Shown here: piece by piece, positions 1 to 36,272 of the stretch | Layout of the letters: the number at the start of each line of letters is the position of its first letter | How positions within the stretch are numbered: position 1 is the first letter of the stretch | Assembly (NCBI RefSeq): GCF_035582795.1 | Contig: NC_134373.1 | Span: 16,142,001-16,206,000 of the forward strand | Direction of reading: 5' to 3' | Length of the DNA: 64,000 nt | DNA from: Mycteria americana | Taxonomy: Eukaryota > Chordata > Aves > Ciconiiformes > Ciconiidae | Notes under the pieces: generated by a model | The model's database searches: none | The model's input: the letters and a program-made list of their open reading frames with translations, nothing else | What the model was told of the DNA's origin: nothing | Made by a program: the position numbers and the translations under genes

Positions 1-418
1 TGCACCTTCATTGGTTTTAAATTCACTGATTTTGCATACTTATACTCTAACTAATATACCACAAGAGGTGCTGGCATTACCTACACTAAATCTGAAAACA
101 GCAGGCCATATGTGAGAACTGGTGTCAATTCATACTCTGCCCTAGAAAAGGGGAATTCTCATGTTGCACAAAAATACCAGAAGTTGTGATCCTTACATGC
201 TTCTTAAAACTTTATGCACAATGATTCAAGCTGTTACTGAGAATACTACCTTTTGTTTCCATAACAGCCTCATGAAAACTGCAGTCCATGCAGTATTATG
301 GCATACTGCAGGTTTTGAGCTACAAAGAAACCCCAGCAGCCAAGGTAGATAGCTCATGTGATCCCCACTCTGTTTGCACAGAGTTGGACGACGGACTTGC
401 TGCACAAATGCAAGTCAC

Positions 419-447
419 AGAGCTAGCACAAATGCTGTGCTAGCTCT
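419..447. repeat. Perfect 12-bp inverted repeat
   Basis: Arms AGAGCTAGCACA and TGTGCTAGCTCT are exact reverse complements separated by the five bases AATGC. As single-stranded DNA or RNA this would form a clean hairpin. It lies in an NBEAL1 intron and has no recognised family. Confidence 0.8.
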
Positions 448-987
448 ACAGAATGTATGCTGTGAGAACGGACCTGAGGTTTTACAAGACTAGGTAACAT
501 AAGATATGATCTCTCTGTGCCTTTAGTTATTTGCATGCACAGGACCAATATTTGGTGCACATCAAAATGGTCCTGTTAGAAATAAAACTGACCTAAATGA
601 AAAGCAGCTCTGAATGATAGCAGCAAGGAGCAAACAACAACTTCAGCCCTTGTACGCACAGCAGAAAAACACGTTAACTATACAAGACTATGTACATTTA
701 ACATTATTGTAATTAATTTGAGGCTATTAAAGGAGAACTGTACATGAAAAAGATCTCACAGAAATTTATCGGAGGTATCTGAAGAGCCAGTCATAGCAGA
801 TAAAGTGAATCACTAGCAGTTTCAAAGAACAGGGCCTGTGCCACAGTTTTCTTTGTGACTACTCCAGGAATTGGGGAATCAGAGTCTAACTATGATGTTG
901 AAACCCACAGAGCAGATTTCTCTAGACTTTATGCAACTTAATAATGAAACAAACCCACATCTTCAGTTTCCTTGATTTTACGTGTGT

Positions 988-1361
988 GTTGTTTAGCCTG
1001 GAGAAAAGGAGGCTCAGGGGAGACCTTATCGCTCTCTACAACTACCTGAAAGGAGGTTGTAGCGAGGTGGGTGTCTGTCTCTTCTCCCAGGTAACAAGCA
1101 ATAGGAGAAGAGGAAATGGCCTCAAGTTGCACCAAGGGAGGTTTAGATTGGATATTAGTAAAAATTTCTTCACTGAAAGGGTTGTCAAGCATTGGAACAG
1201 GCTGCCCAGGAATGTGGTGGAGTCAACCATCCCTGGATGTAGTTAAAAGACATGTAGATGTGGTGCTTTGGGACATGGTTTAGTGGTGGACTTGGCAGTG
1301 CTAGGTTAATGGCTGGACTTGATGATCTTAAAGGTCTTTTCCAACCTAAATGATTCTATGA
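988..1361 (+). mobile_element. CR1 LINE, 5'-truncated, 3' end intact
   Basis: This is a chicken-repeat-1 non-LTR retrotransposon remnant. Reading forward, it begins in the distal part of ORF2 and encodes a still-readable stretch ([20 protein letters not shown], later [15 protein letters not shown]) typical of the CR1 ORF2 C-terminal tail. It then runs through the 3' non-coding segment (GATGATCTTAAAGGTC, CCAACCTAAATGATTCTATG) to the characteristic terminus. Most of the element is missing, as usual for CR1 copies. The open frame of about 100 codons here is transposon sequence, not a host exon. Confidence 0.93.
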
Positions 1362-1767
1362 CAGAAATTAAGCATCTCGGAAAGCCCATTTCCTGGCTCT
1401 GTACACTTCCCACCTTTCAAAAAGCCTCACAACTCAGCTTCCCACCAAATGGAACAGGATATATTAGTACTCTGACACCTTTGGTGGCAATGAAGTTCAG
1501 TTTCAAGCACACCTGCTTCATGATGTTAATTTTGGTAGAAAAACTATTTCATTAATGCTATTCTAAAGAGTGTATCTTCGGGGGGAAAAAAAAAACCTGA
1601 AGCACCGTGTCAAGTGCTCAAGGCTATCAATTCTAATAGTTGTAAAATGGAACAGCAGAAAATATACATGTAACTACTTTTTATTTTAGTTTGACATCAG
1701 GCAGCAGTAGTTCTGTCAGAAACTTTACATATTGTTTATGTAAAGTTATCATAAACCACAGTATTTA

Positions 1768-26788
<25,021 letters not shown>

Positions 26789-27745
26789 TCCTTCCCCTCC
26801 TCTTTTCGTCAATACCAGCTACTTTCGTTCAAGATCCTACCATGCTCGGTTCCCAGGTGCTCTTTCCGCAGTTTTTGCTTTATTATTACAGTTATATCAT
26901 AACCCGAGAAGAAGTCAAGGATGAAAATAACAGGGTCTCAGCCTCTCCTTTTCGGGTAAACAACGTAGCACAACACAAGCAACTGCAGACAAGTGTCAAG
27001 CATGTCCGTTCTTCGCCAGCGCTGCTTCGGTTTTAATCTCTGAAAGTGAAAACATACCCTTCAGGCCTTTGGTGGAGGAAGGAAAAAACAAATCCGTACT
27101 TAAAGCCCACAGACGACCTCGGGAATTGCGCGGCGGCAGGTCGCATTGCTTTCGTCTCTGACATTATCACCCCTAAGACGGAGAAGTCTGATTTCTAATT
27201 TTCGTGGAGCTTTCTCTTTTTTGCAGGGAGTCTGCGGGGGGGAAGCACAGGGCTGCTGAGAGGTGACGCCGGAGCCCTGAGGGCGCGGGGAGAGGCGGCG
27301 GTGGTAACGCGGCTTATCCTCCCGCCGGGGGGGGACGGCCGCCCCCCGCACGCCGGGGCCCCGGCCCGGCAGTGACAGCCGCCGCCCTGCTCCCCCCACC
27401 CCCAGGCTCCACAGCCAGCCCCAGAGCCCGGCGGGCCCAGGCAGCGGCGTCTCCCGCAGATCAGCGGCTGCCCAGGCAGAGGCGCCGGCCGCGGCCTTCC
27501 CCGTCCCCCGCGGGAGAAGCGCTGCGCTGCCCCGCGCCGCCAGCTACCGCACCCTCGGCCTCCCTCAGCTCCCCCCGCGCCACCGCGGCCTCTCCTCACA
27601 GCCTACCCGGGCCACGGCGTATGGCGGCCGGGCAACGCCGCGCGGCAGCCGGGCAGCGGAGGGGGCTGGGCCTCGCCACATCGCCCGCCCCGCCCGCATT
27701 CCGGCACACGCCCCGGGCCGCCGCCGAGGGGCGGAGAGGCCGCGG

Positions 27746-27757
27746 GCGCCATCTTGG
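27746..27757 (-). promoter_or_regulatory. YY1-type motif in NBEAL1 promoter
   Basis: The minus strand reads CCAAGATGGCGC, which contains the AAGATGGCG core bound by YY1. In CpG-island promoters this motif commonly lies in sense orientation just downstream of the transcription start, so it supports a minus-strand promoter here. Confidence 0.55.
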
Positions 27758-27897
27758 CTGCGGGCAGGCGGAGGGGAGCAGCTACCCGCAGGAGGAGCGC
27801 CCGGGGCTGCGCTGCACCGCCCGCCCGGCGGCCGTGGCGTAGCGCCCCGCAGAGCAGCGCGGGGCCGCTGGTGGGGCCGGAGGGAGCCGCGCGGGGC

Positions 27898-27920
27898 GGG
27901 CCGGGGCCGGGGCCGGGGCC
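27898..27920. repeat. Short GGGGCC hexanucleotide array
   Basis: Three full GGGGCC units preceded by a partial GGGCC, inside the NBEAL1 CpG island. Such arrays can form G-quadruplexes. The copy number is low. Confidence 0.85.
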
Positions 27921-27965
27921 GCGGCGGGCAGCCCCGGCGGCAGAGCCATGCCGCAGCCCACGGCG

Positions 27966-27972
27966 CCTCACC
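27966..27972 (-). promoter_or_regulatory. Strong splice donor, probable NBEAL1 non-coding exon end
   Basis: On the minus strand CTCCTCAG is followed by GTGAGGC, a near-consensus donor. It would end a short 5' UTR exon lying at about 27972-28050. The partner acceptor upstream of the ATG exon is not identified, so this is a candidate only. Confidence 0.45.
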
Positions 27973-28060
27973 TGAGGAGCAGCCGGTCCCTGTCACGCAC
28001 CGCGCCCGTCTGCCGCGCGAGGAGTCTGCCTGTAAAAGGATCGGCATTCCCGATCCTTGT

Positions 28061-31000
28061 GGGACAGAGCATCTCAGGAAACCTCCAGACTGTTTTACAA
28101 GTGATAACGGTTATCAAGCACATACATGTATTTTACATACGCTCCAGAGAGGCCTGCCTGCGTTGCCTGAGGAGCGCGGGTATACAGACGCATACAATCC
28201 GCTACCGCTTTAAAGCAGCCCATACCTCGCATGCAGAGCTTCCGTAGGACTAAAAACGCTCCTAAAATAAGTTAGATTTCTAAAGGAGAAATGTGAAAAG
28301 ACATTCCTCAGCTTATTGGTGTGGCTCTTTGCAAGCATACCGGTAGTGTGCTGACCCTCCTGAGGCAGAGCGCTCCAGCAAAGGACTTTCCTCCTGCTCG
28401 TTCAATAACGCGACTTTTAGCGAGCCTGGCAGGGCACTCCCTGGGGCACGGGCTTCCCTCGGTGTCCGTCTGTGCCCTTGGGAAGTGGGGCTGGAAATTA
28501 GCGTTGTGTGAGGCTCCAAAGCAGGGAGAAGGAAGATTTAAGGAGACCTGGGCTTCTCCCCAGTTTGCTGGGAGAATCACAGCCCTGCAACCTCCGGCTG
28601 CAGCCCTGGTACTTCTGCTGCTGGTTCATCTCCTCACCTGGTTAAATCTCATACAGCTCCACACGATGAAGCATTCATTGCCATTTGTTGCACAGTCGAC
28701 TCCTTTGCAGGGGATTTCCACACCACTGCAATGGTTTCATGCGAGGTTTGGAAACCCTTTGCACAGGAATTGACTGTGCAATATCATTATATTGTCTGGT
28801 GTATAAAAAATTGCTAGGGATGGATAAGCATCACCAAGAGCCCAGAGAGTCTGAGATCAGTCCCTGCAACATGCCTTTGCATATTTGTCTTGCTTTTAGA
28901 AGATCAGTGAAGTTGTCCTGGAGAAATTTAAGGGCTAATCTGTGCTCGGTGGTGTATCATGTGGATCAGCAGTGTGCGAATGGGAGAAGTATCTTTTACT
29001 GCAATATCTAAACACAGTTCCTAGCACGGATGGAGGGATGGGAGAAGTATCTTTTAATGCAATATCTAAACACAGTTCCTAGCACGGATGGAGGGACACT
29101 GACAAAAATGAGTCTGTAAAATTATTTTTAGTCGTGTGATACATGTGCTCTGGTACTTGCTGCTAGCCACAACAGTCTCCCGCCTTGAGGTTATGACATA
29201 ATTTTTTCCATCAAGAAAAAACCAAGAGATCAGAGTCCAGCTCTGTCCCCAGGGCAGGATCCACTATGCTTAAACCACCCTGGACCCCTCTGTGAGCAGC
29301 CTCCAGGAACGGAAGAGATTCTGCCTCCTCCCTGAGGGACTTATCTCAGGGCTTGAGTTACTGCTAGGAGCTCCTCCCTAACAGCCAACCTGCATCGCCT
29401 TTGAAGCAAATGCAAACCATTGCTATTTGTCCCTTCCACAGTAAGATGGGAAAAGGAAGCTCGCTGTAGCATGCTTTTTGAGTTACAAATTTTGATCATC
29501 ACATCTTCTTACAGCCTTTTCTAGACTAAACAGCAGCCTATTTCAAACTTTTCTTACAACTCACTCCCTTTGAAGAAGTCAGGCCCAAGCAAAGCTATGT
29601 AGAAACCCCAATCCTCCCTTGAGATACTGCTCTGCTTTCTTGCATTACTGACTTCTGCAAGTGACAGCAGCTGCTCCCACATATAGATAGTCCTGCAACA
29701 GGCTCTAATGAAGCAATAAAAAACCATCCTCTGATAGAAATGGGAGACTCCTCCCTTGTTAAGTGCTGCCGCCCACATAATTAGAATGCTCACAGACTAT
29801 CACACAGCCATTTTCCACTCTGTTGGAGTTGTAGTGACATAGTTATCCCAGTGGGCCTCGGCAATCACTACTGCTTATGTAGGCAGTTCTTGCCTTACAT
29901 AGGTGCTCTGAAGGGAAAGTAAAGCATTTGTGTTTTGCAACAGGACAGTCTGTTCCAGTGGTATACAGGGTGAGTAGTCTCCTGGTCTGACCTTCTAGAG
30001 GTTTTCCTAAGCCAGGTAGCTCACTGTAAAGTTGTTAAAGTGGCTTTGTGTATGTCTGCATCACTGGGTGTGAGTCAAGTTTAGTCTTTCCCTGTTGGTA
30101 CAGACATTCAGTATTCACCATGAGTTCTTTTCCACAGGCAAATATGAGCAAGAATGAGAGAGGTCAGTGGAGAAAGATGGGCTACAGCTTTGTCTCCACA
30201 GGTGTTGTATAATTCTAGGTGAATTTATATTTCAGTGTACTTACTTTCATAAAGGCTCAGCTAAGGATATGGAAGTCAAAGAATGGAGGAAGATGTACAA
30301 AGAAGCATTACCAGCTATGTATGGCTACTTTAAAATGTGTTTATGGATTGGTCCAGCTGTGAAAGCTAATTTGGCTAATCTGATTAGCCTTTTCATCACC
30401 TTCTCTTCTATGATTATGTACCAATTGTTTCATGGACCTTAAATAGCCAGGTATGCAGTGTTCGTTTGTAGTTCATTGTCCTTTAGGTGCTGTCTTGTGG
30501 TTAACTGTCTGTTTACAACAGTGGTTGTTTCTCATACTTGGTTCATTACTTGTGGTTTTGTACTTTATCTCTCTTCAGTAGCTGTATATTAGTAACTCAG
30601 TCATCTTACTATGGACTGAACTTGTCAGTCAGCAAGTTCAGGTAACAGCATGGGTAGAGAGAAGGGAGTGGATAGGGAGAAGGCATGAATTTGAGGTTAA
30701 GGGAAGATTCAACAAAGGAATTGGCTGCATTGGATTGCAGCTTTGAGTCCAGGGACCTCTGAAGTGGCAGGAAAAACCACACACCTTATAGTAATGCTCT
30801 TGTTAAGCTATACTTATTTTCTGTAGAACCAAATGAAAAAGACAAAAATCTATATCTGACTTTCAGATATTCTCAAACCTGTTGTCTGGCTCTAAGGCTT
30901 CTACTAACATCATGCCCCAGGCCAGCAAAAATCATACTCAGATAGGTCTACGGCAAAGCTTTTATCTGAGGTTTTGCTTGATGTCTACGGATAATGCTTT

Positions 31001-33220
31001 GTTTACTAACAATAAAGACGTGAAATAGGCTTAGAAATGAACCTGTCTCTCAACTCTTCCATTGTCCTTTACAAACAGACCCTTGTAGAGAAGCAAGGAG
31101 TAATCTTTACATTCTAAGTAAGCAAGTGGCCTTAGCATCTGGGTGTAAAAACTCCCACTATCAAAATACCTTTTGCTGTATGTGAAGAAATAGGACTTTG
31201 TGGATGCTAGTTTCTAGGCATTCGAGCCAAATTAATCTGAGATTGCATTTGGTGTGGCTATTAGAAAGGAGCAAGCTGGCCCTTGCAAGATGCCAAGGCC
31301 TCTGAGATGGTGTTTTGCTGAGGGCAGCACAGGATCAGCTTGCCTTGAGTTTCTCTAGCTATGATTGCACAAAATCAGTGTGCAATTGTTCTATTGGGTA
31401 AGCCAGCAAACATAATTAGTGTTTAATCTTCCTTCTGTCACCATATTCATGTTGTACCCCAGGTAGTTCAAGGCTTGTTAGTTATTTGCAAAATTTGGAA
31501 ATGGGAAGGAATTTGTTTGCCCCTTGACACATAAGCTGGTATCTAGGGATTTTAGTTGCTTTCTTTCAAAGTGTTGGAGACTGGCCACAGCTAAAGCTGG
31601 GAGGTGATGATGGTCTGGCTAATAGTATTAAGTCCTTCTGGCCCTTGGCTGCTCTGCATTTATATATTCAAGGTTAAGCCATTCACCAGACTTAAATTCA
31701 GGAAGGAATTTACCCCAGGGTAGCCTGGGACCATGGTGAATGTTTTTGTCCTTCTCTGTCCTTTCAGCTGGTTTCCACAGGGGGCCTTCAATATAATGAA
31801 TCGCCTGCTGTAAAAGGCCCAGGTAGTGGCTTGATCTCTTCTGCTCCTTTTCTGCAGCATACACTCCTTTACTAGAGGCCTTAAGTTTGCAGCTGTGCTA
31901 GGAATGTTCTTGTGTAGGGTACTTCTTGGAGACTCTTCCAGACTAAATATATAGTATGTGTTAATATGCTTTGGTCTGCCTAGGTTCTTACAAGCTCTAA
32001 TTGCCAGTAAAGATTCATGGATGGGTGTTCAGGCATAGAACTGCCCCTGTCCTCTGCTGTCAGGTAGGTTAGCTATGCTAGAGCTAGCATGTGTAGACTC
32101 ATGCTACAGGTGTCTTTATTTTGCAGGTGCTCTAAGACAGTAGTTGTTACTGCACAAGATTGAGTGAAAAGTCAGTTTTGATGGAGGAAGAACAACAGTT
32201 TTATAATGCAAAGTAAACCATCCCTTACTGTCCACCATCTTATTGCCAGTGATCAGTGAAGTTACCATACTTGCACTTCAGATCATTCTGCTTTAGTTAA
32301 GAAGTTGTTTAATGAATTATTTCCTTATGTTGCAGTGCTCAGCAGATCTGGATCTGCAGCATGGCTCCTGAAAGCAATCAGTGAGTCAGGAAAAAAAAAC
32401 CATGGCAGCAACCAAGGTTTAAGTATGTGTAGGTGTTGGCAGTCTATGGCAATCTGTTGGAACTTAATTCCCTCTCAGCTGACAGGGTAAGGTGGTCCCA
32501 AGAATGCATGCTATAGCAACTTGGGGCATATGGGCACTCTATCAGATTTGGCAGGTTAACTCCTCTTGGTTTGGGGAAGGGTGCAAATGAAGGAAAGTAA
32601 CTAAAGGGAAATGGGCTTAGGAAAGCTCCAACTGCTGCTAGAGGTGGGATTCTAGCAAAATGTTAGCACTGTGGCCTCCCAGAAGTTAGATGTTGGCTGC
32701 AGCACAGTGCCTGCTTCTGAGTGGGATGTGAAACCAAGGCTGTGCCCTTCCCTGTGACCTTGTGAATCCTCCAGGGACTCTGCTGCCTAACTCCTGACAC
32801 AGAAAGGGTGTAGAGACCTGAATGATGGCTAGTGTTGTAAAACTTGAAAGCAGAGTTTTAAAGATCCTGCAGTGTTGTGTAAACAGTGTGCTGTTAAAGT
32901 ATGTGTGAGACTTGTGGGGGCCCACTTGCACACTGAATGGGTTGTAGGCTCCTTAACATAACGTGTCTCTCTTCTGGTTTCTAATCCCAGACCCTAGGGA
33001 AGGTTGCTACTTCTCTGTGCTACAGAGGGTCAACATGAGTTCATGCTTACAAATAGTGTGAGGTCCTAGCTAAACAAAAGAGCATAGTGTAGGCCCTGAA
33101 CTGGACACAGGAGCAATGCAGTCCTGTGCAGAACTTCAGACTTAATGCCAAATGGCAGCAGGAACTATTGGGCACCAGGACTGTTTTTTTTCATCATGAA
33201 GTAAATAAGCAACTGAAAGA
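28061..33220. other. Intergenic region, NBEAL1 promoter to CRYG copy 1
   Basis: No gene is recognised here. It contains a 58-bp tandem duplication (28982-29096). A 91-codon plus-strand open frame at 30167-30442 has no family resemblance and no promoter or splice support. No CR1 piece was recognised. Confidence 0.6.
28982..29096. repeat. 58-bp tandem duplication
   Basis: Two head-to-tail copies of a 58-bp unit starting GGGAGAAGTATCTTTTA, with one substitution (C to A) between them. The high identity indicates a recent event. Confidence 0.92.
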
Positions 33221-33899
33221 TTTATTTTGATATCTGTAGCATTACAAATTGTCATTGACAGAACTAACTCTTAATAAATATGGCAAATACTGTAAATGCG
33301 ATGCTCTGTCGTAAGTCATCTATTGTCAGAACTGCAGGTTTGGTATGCGGTACCTCCGTGATGACACTGTGGCTGTGAACTTGCCATTCTATCACAGGAG
33401 AACTACTTCTGAGAAAGACATTGCTTTTATGGGTCCATTCAAGATGTAAGGTATATCCTATAATAAATTCAAGCAGAGAGTTGGTCCCGTGGGCTCAGTT
33501 ACAGGTGGATTTTTGGATTTTCATGATTATAAATGAATGTTTCATTTTTTCTCTAAGGTCTAAAATAATCTCTTTCTTCAAAGATGCTATTTTTAATTTG
33601 ATCTAAGACTGCAGATAATTCATCTTGGCAATTTAGATGCAGGTTTCCTCTCAGCTTGGGTGTTACTCATTACCAGCCCATCTCCACTGACTTCAGGGGA
33701 ATTTTTCCTACCAGTAAAGCAAGCACAGGCTCTGAAGCCCACTGTAGTCAAGACAGTTTCTGACTCTGCTGGGCTTTAAATCAAAGGCTAAAAGCATTGC
33801 AAGAAATGGGAACCTAACCCGTGTAGACTCTGAAACTCCTTGGCCTTAATAAAGTGCTAATGGCACTACTCATTGATGTACAGCTTAGGAAAGTGCTGG

Positions 33900-34175
33900 T
33901 TAGGAAATATGCACTCTTGGTTGGAAGGATCCAACTTTGGCAGTCATGGCACCCCAGTTGGTCAATTGCCTGTACTCACCAGGCCTCAGGAGGTACTGCT
34001 GTCCTCGGAAGTGTGGCTGTTCATAGAAAACCCAGCTTCCTTCAAGTATGTTACAAAACTGGATGTCCCTGTAGTGAAAGTCATCCTGGAGAGCGGGGCA
34101 GTTATCTATGAAATCCAACATCCTGCCTCCAAAGTCATTCCACACATAGATCTGTAGCCGGCTGTGCTCTTGGGG
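33900..34175 (-). pseudogene. CRYG copy 1, exon 3 (Greek keys 3 and 4)
   Basis: This 276-bp exon is open from a TTCACAG acceptor to TAA, giving 91 residues. It starts PQEHSRLQIYVWNDFGG and ends WGAMTAKVGSFQPRVHIS. Both keys keep the Y/F-x4-F-x-G pattern (YVWNDFGG, FYEQPHFRG). Length and stop position match mammalian CRYG exon 3. There is no lesion in this exon. Confidence 0.93.
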
Positions 34176-36033
34176 CTGTGAAGGCAGATCCAGACATGGA
34201 TGCGCAGGATGTCAAGTGGCAGTTCTAGGTGACTATGGCTTGCTAGGTGCAATACTGATGCTAGCAACGCAACAGTGAATAGCCTCTAATATGTGCAGAA
34301 AAGTCAGTCTAACAGGAATAAATTTGACTGGGTCCTAATTTAAAGCAGCAGTGCTGTGAGTCCTTTCTGCTCCGGTGAGACTAGAACTGCAGTTGCTTTG
34401 AAGGAGTTGCAGTAGGGCAGGAAGCAGAAGGGGGGTCCAGCCAAGATCACCACACTTCAACTATACATGCAGATAAGAAATAAGCTCAGTGATATACCTG
34501 GATTGCCACAGCAGTCACATGCCCTCAGTGTTCTTAGATGTTGATGTAGTAACTGGATAAGGCTCTGGGACAGAGGGGAGCTTTTTCTGACCCTGTTTTT
34601 GTTGCACAGCCTTGGGTGGGCAGGCTTTTTTGCTTTTCATCTACTAAGATGTTAAACTGTTTCAAGACTGTCTCTGACTCTTGTATCTATCTAGCACAGC
34701 AAAGATTTGATATAGAAAAATACTTTCTGCTCTTGCATCAGTACTCAATACAGTTTTTGCAGGTGCTCAAGTGCAGTTGTATAGACACAAGAGTACTGCT
34801 GCTGTGCAAAGACCAACACCTTAGTTAAAAAAAAAAAAACACAACCAAAACCAACAACACTTTAGTAACTATGTTTGTGGAATCAAACTTTCTGGATGCT
34901 CTTGAATCTGGAAAGCATGCAGAAATGTGTCCTAATTTTAGTTTGTTTTTTTTTTTCTACCCCCATACTAATTCTCTGTTTCTCTGCTTCTCAGGTACTT
35001 CCGATCAGTCTCCCAAGTCAACTTCCCTTCAGACCATCTTGTTCCCACCCTCCTCATCTGTGACTTTTCCCTCTACAGCTTGAAAGGACACAAGAGTGTC
35101 TGCACTAGCTTTCAGCATTTGGACCCAGAACTTGGCTTAGCTAAGTGAAGCCCAGAACTGCATGTCAGTAAAAAAAAAAATAGCAGCATTATCCTGTGCA
35201 GATAGAATGTATCTGGAAACTTGCTGTGATGGTCTATGAAGCTTCTGCTGGACAGGCAAACTGTGAATTGTACATAAAGCGTACAATATGGATGAACTTA
35301 ACTTTTCATGAACATTGGAGGGACACATTTCAGCATCAAGGCCATTCCTGGGCCAAATCTGAAATCCTTAGCCTGATGTCTGAGTATTGAAATCTTTAAC
35401 ATCTTGGCAACCTCTCCCCTTTTAGTAAAACTCTTCCAGGGAATGAGTCTAGGAGATAAAAACACAGATCTATTCTGGGCTGAAGTATTCAGAAAAAAAA
35501 CCTATCATGAGGCAAATAGGCCTTCATTTGCAGCTCAAGTACATGGTGGTTTCTTCACAATGGGATGTGTCAGGTTGCCTCTGTAGTAGTGTAGTCACCA
35601 ACTTTGCCTACCTTGAAAGAAGAGCATTGACTGCAGCATGGGAGATGTGGGTTAGTTCTCAGATTTGTACTGACCTTTCTTGTGTAGATCATGTATAGCC
35701 AGAATGTTTTTAGAAGATTGGTGTTTTTATATATATAAAAGAATAGATAAATGTATTATTAAAATAAAAATTAATATAATAAACTCCCCCTCCCCCCCCA
35801 CCCCCAAGCACTATCCAGCCATTCATTTGGCTGAGAATTCCAACTGACTTATCTACCTCTTTGAGAGTCTAAACCCCATTAGGTGAACTTGGTAAGTGTC
35901 CTTTCTACTACCCTCCTTCTACATAGACGTCTCTGGGGAAGTTGTTACTTGTGTCAGAACTGTCAAAATGGGGTGTAGTGCTCTGATTCTAATATAGGCA
36001 GTAACATACATAGACACAATATGGAAAACTTAC
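34176..36033 (-). other. CRYG copy 1 intron 2
   Basis: A 1.86-kb intron with a GTAAGT donor and CAG acceptor. It includes an A-rich tract at 34828-34856 and a C-rich tract at 35786-35806. No gene is seen in it. Confidence 0.75.
35786..35806. repeat. C-rich simple tract
   Basis: A run of CCCCC, CTCCCC and CACCCCC-type sequence in CRYG copy 1 intron 2. Confidence 0.7.
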
Positions 36034-36272
36034 TGCTGTGATGATACAAGACCTAATGGAGTCATTGAAGCACATCCAGTGCTGGTAGTCAGGATATTCT
36101 CCCTTCCTCAGGAAGTACTGATGGCCTGTGTAGTTGGGACATTCATAGATCATCCAGCAGCCACTTTCCACCTCAAAAGAGCTGCAGCAGTTCAAGTGGT
36201 CATGCAGTCTGGCTGGTCTGTGGTGGCTTCACAGGAGCAGTCCTCAAAGTCTCTGTTCTCAAAGAAAGTGAT
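36034..36272 (-). pseudogene. CRYG copy 1, exon 2 (Greek keys 1 and 2), frameshifted
   Basis: The exon is 239 bp where 240 would keep frame. Acceptor (TTATTGCAG) and donor (GTAAGT) are intact. Key 1 reads FFENRDFED, with Asp at the conserved Gly. The frame then breaks at CCAGACTGCATG near 36207, where one base is missing compared with copy 2 (GACCTGCAG). The second frame runs cleanly through [19 protein letters not shown] and [11 protein letters not shown] to the donor. Confidence 0.9.

Larger units (their letters stand above)
27100..28060. promoter_or_regulatory. CpG-island promoter of NBEAL1
   Basis: This block of about 1 kb is very rich in G, C and CpG within AT-rich surroundings. It lies immediately upstream (minus-strand sense) of the NBEAL1 start-codon exon. 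It has no TATA box, contains a YY1-type motif in NBEAL1 sense, and has a strong minus-strand splice donor near its far edge. These are the usual features of a housekeeping promoter. Long open frames on both strands here reflect base composition. Confidence 0.85.

Noticed and set aside
944-1246. 100-codon frame as a host exon
   Set aside because: The peptide is the CR1 ORF2 C-terminal tail, so it belongs to the transposon.
27195-28047. Several open frames of 120-160 codons on both strands
   Set aside because: CpG-island composition effect around the NBEAL1 promoter, with no codon bias or homology.
30167-30442. 91-codon plus-strand frame ending MIMYQLFHGP
   Set aside because: No recognisable family, splice signals or promoter; its length is within chance for an AT-rich intergenic region.
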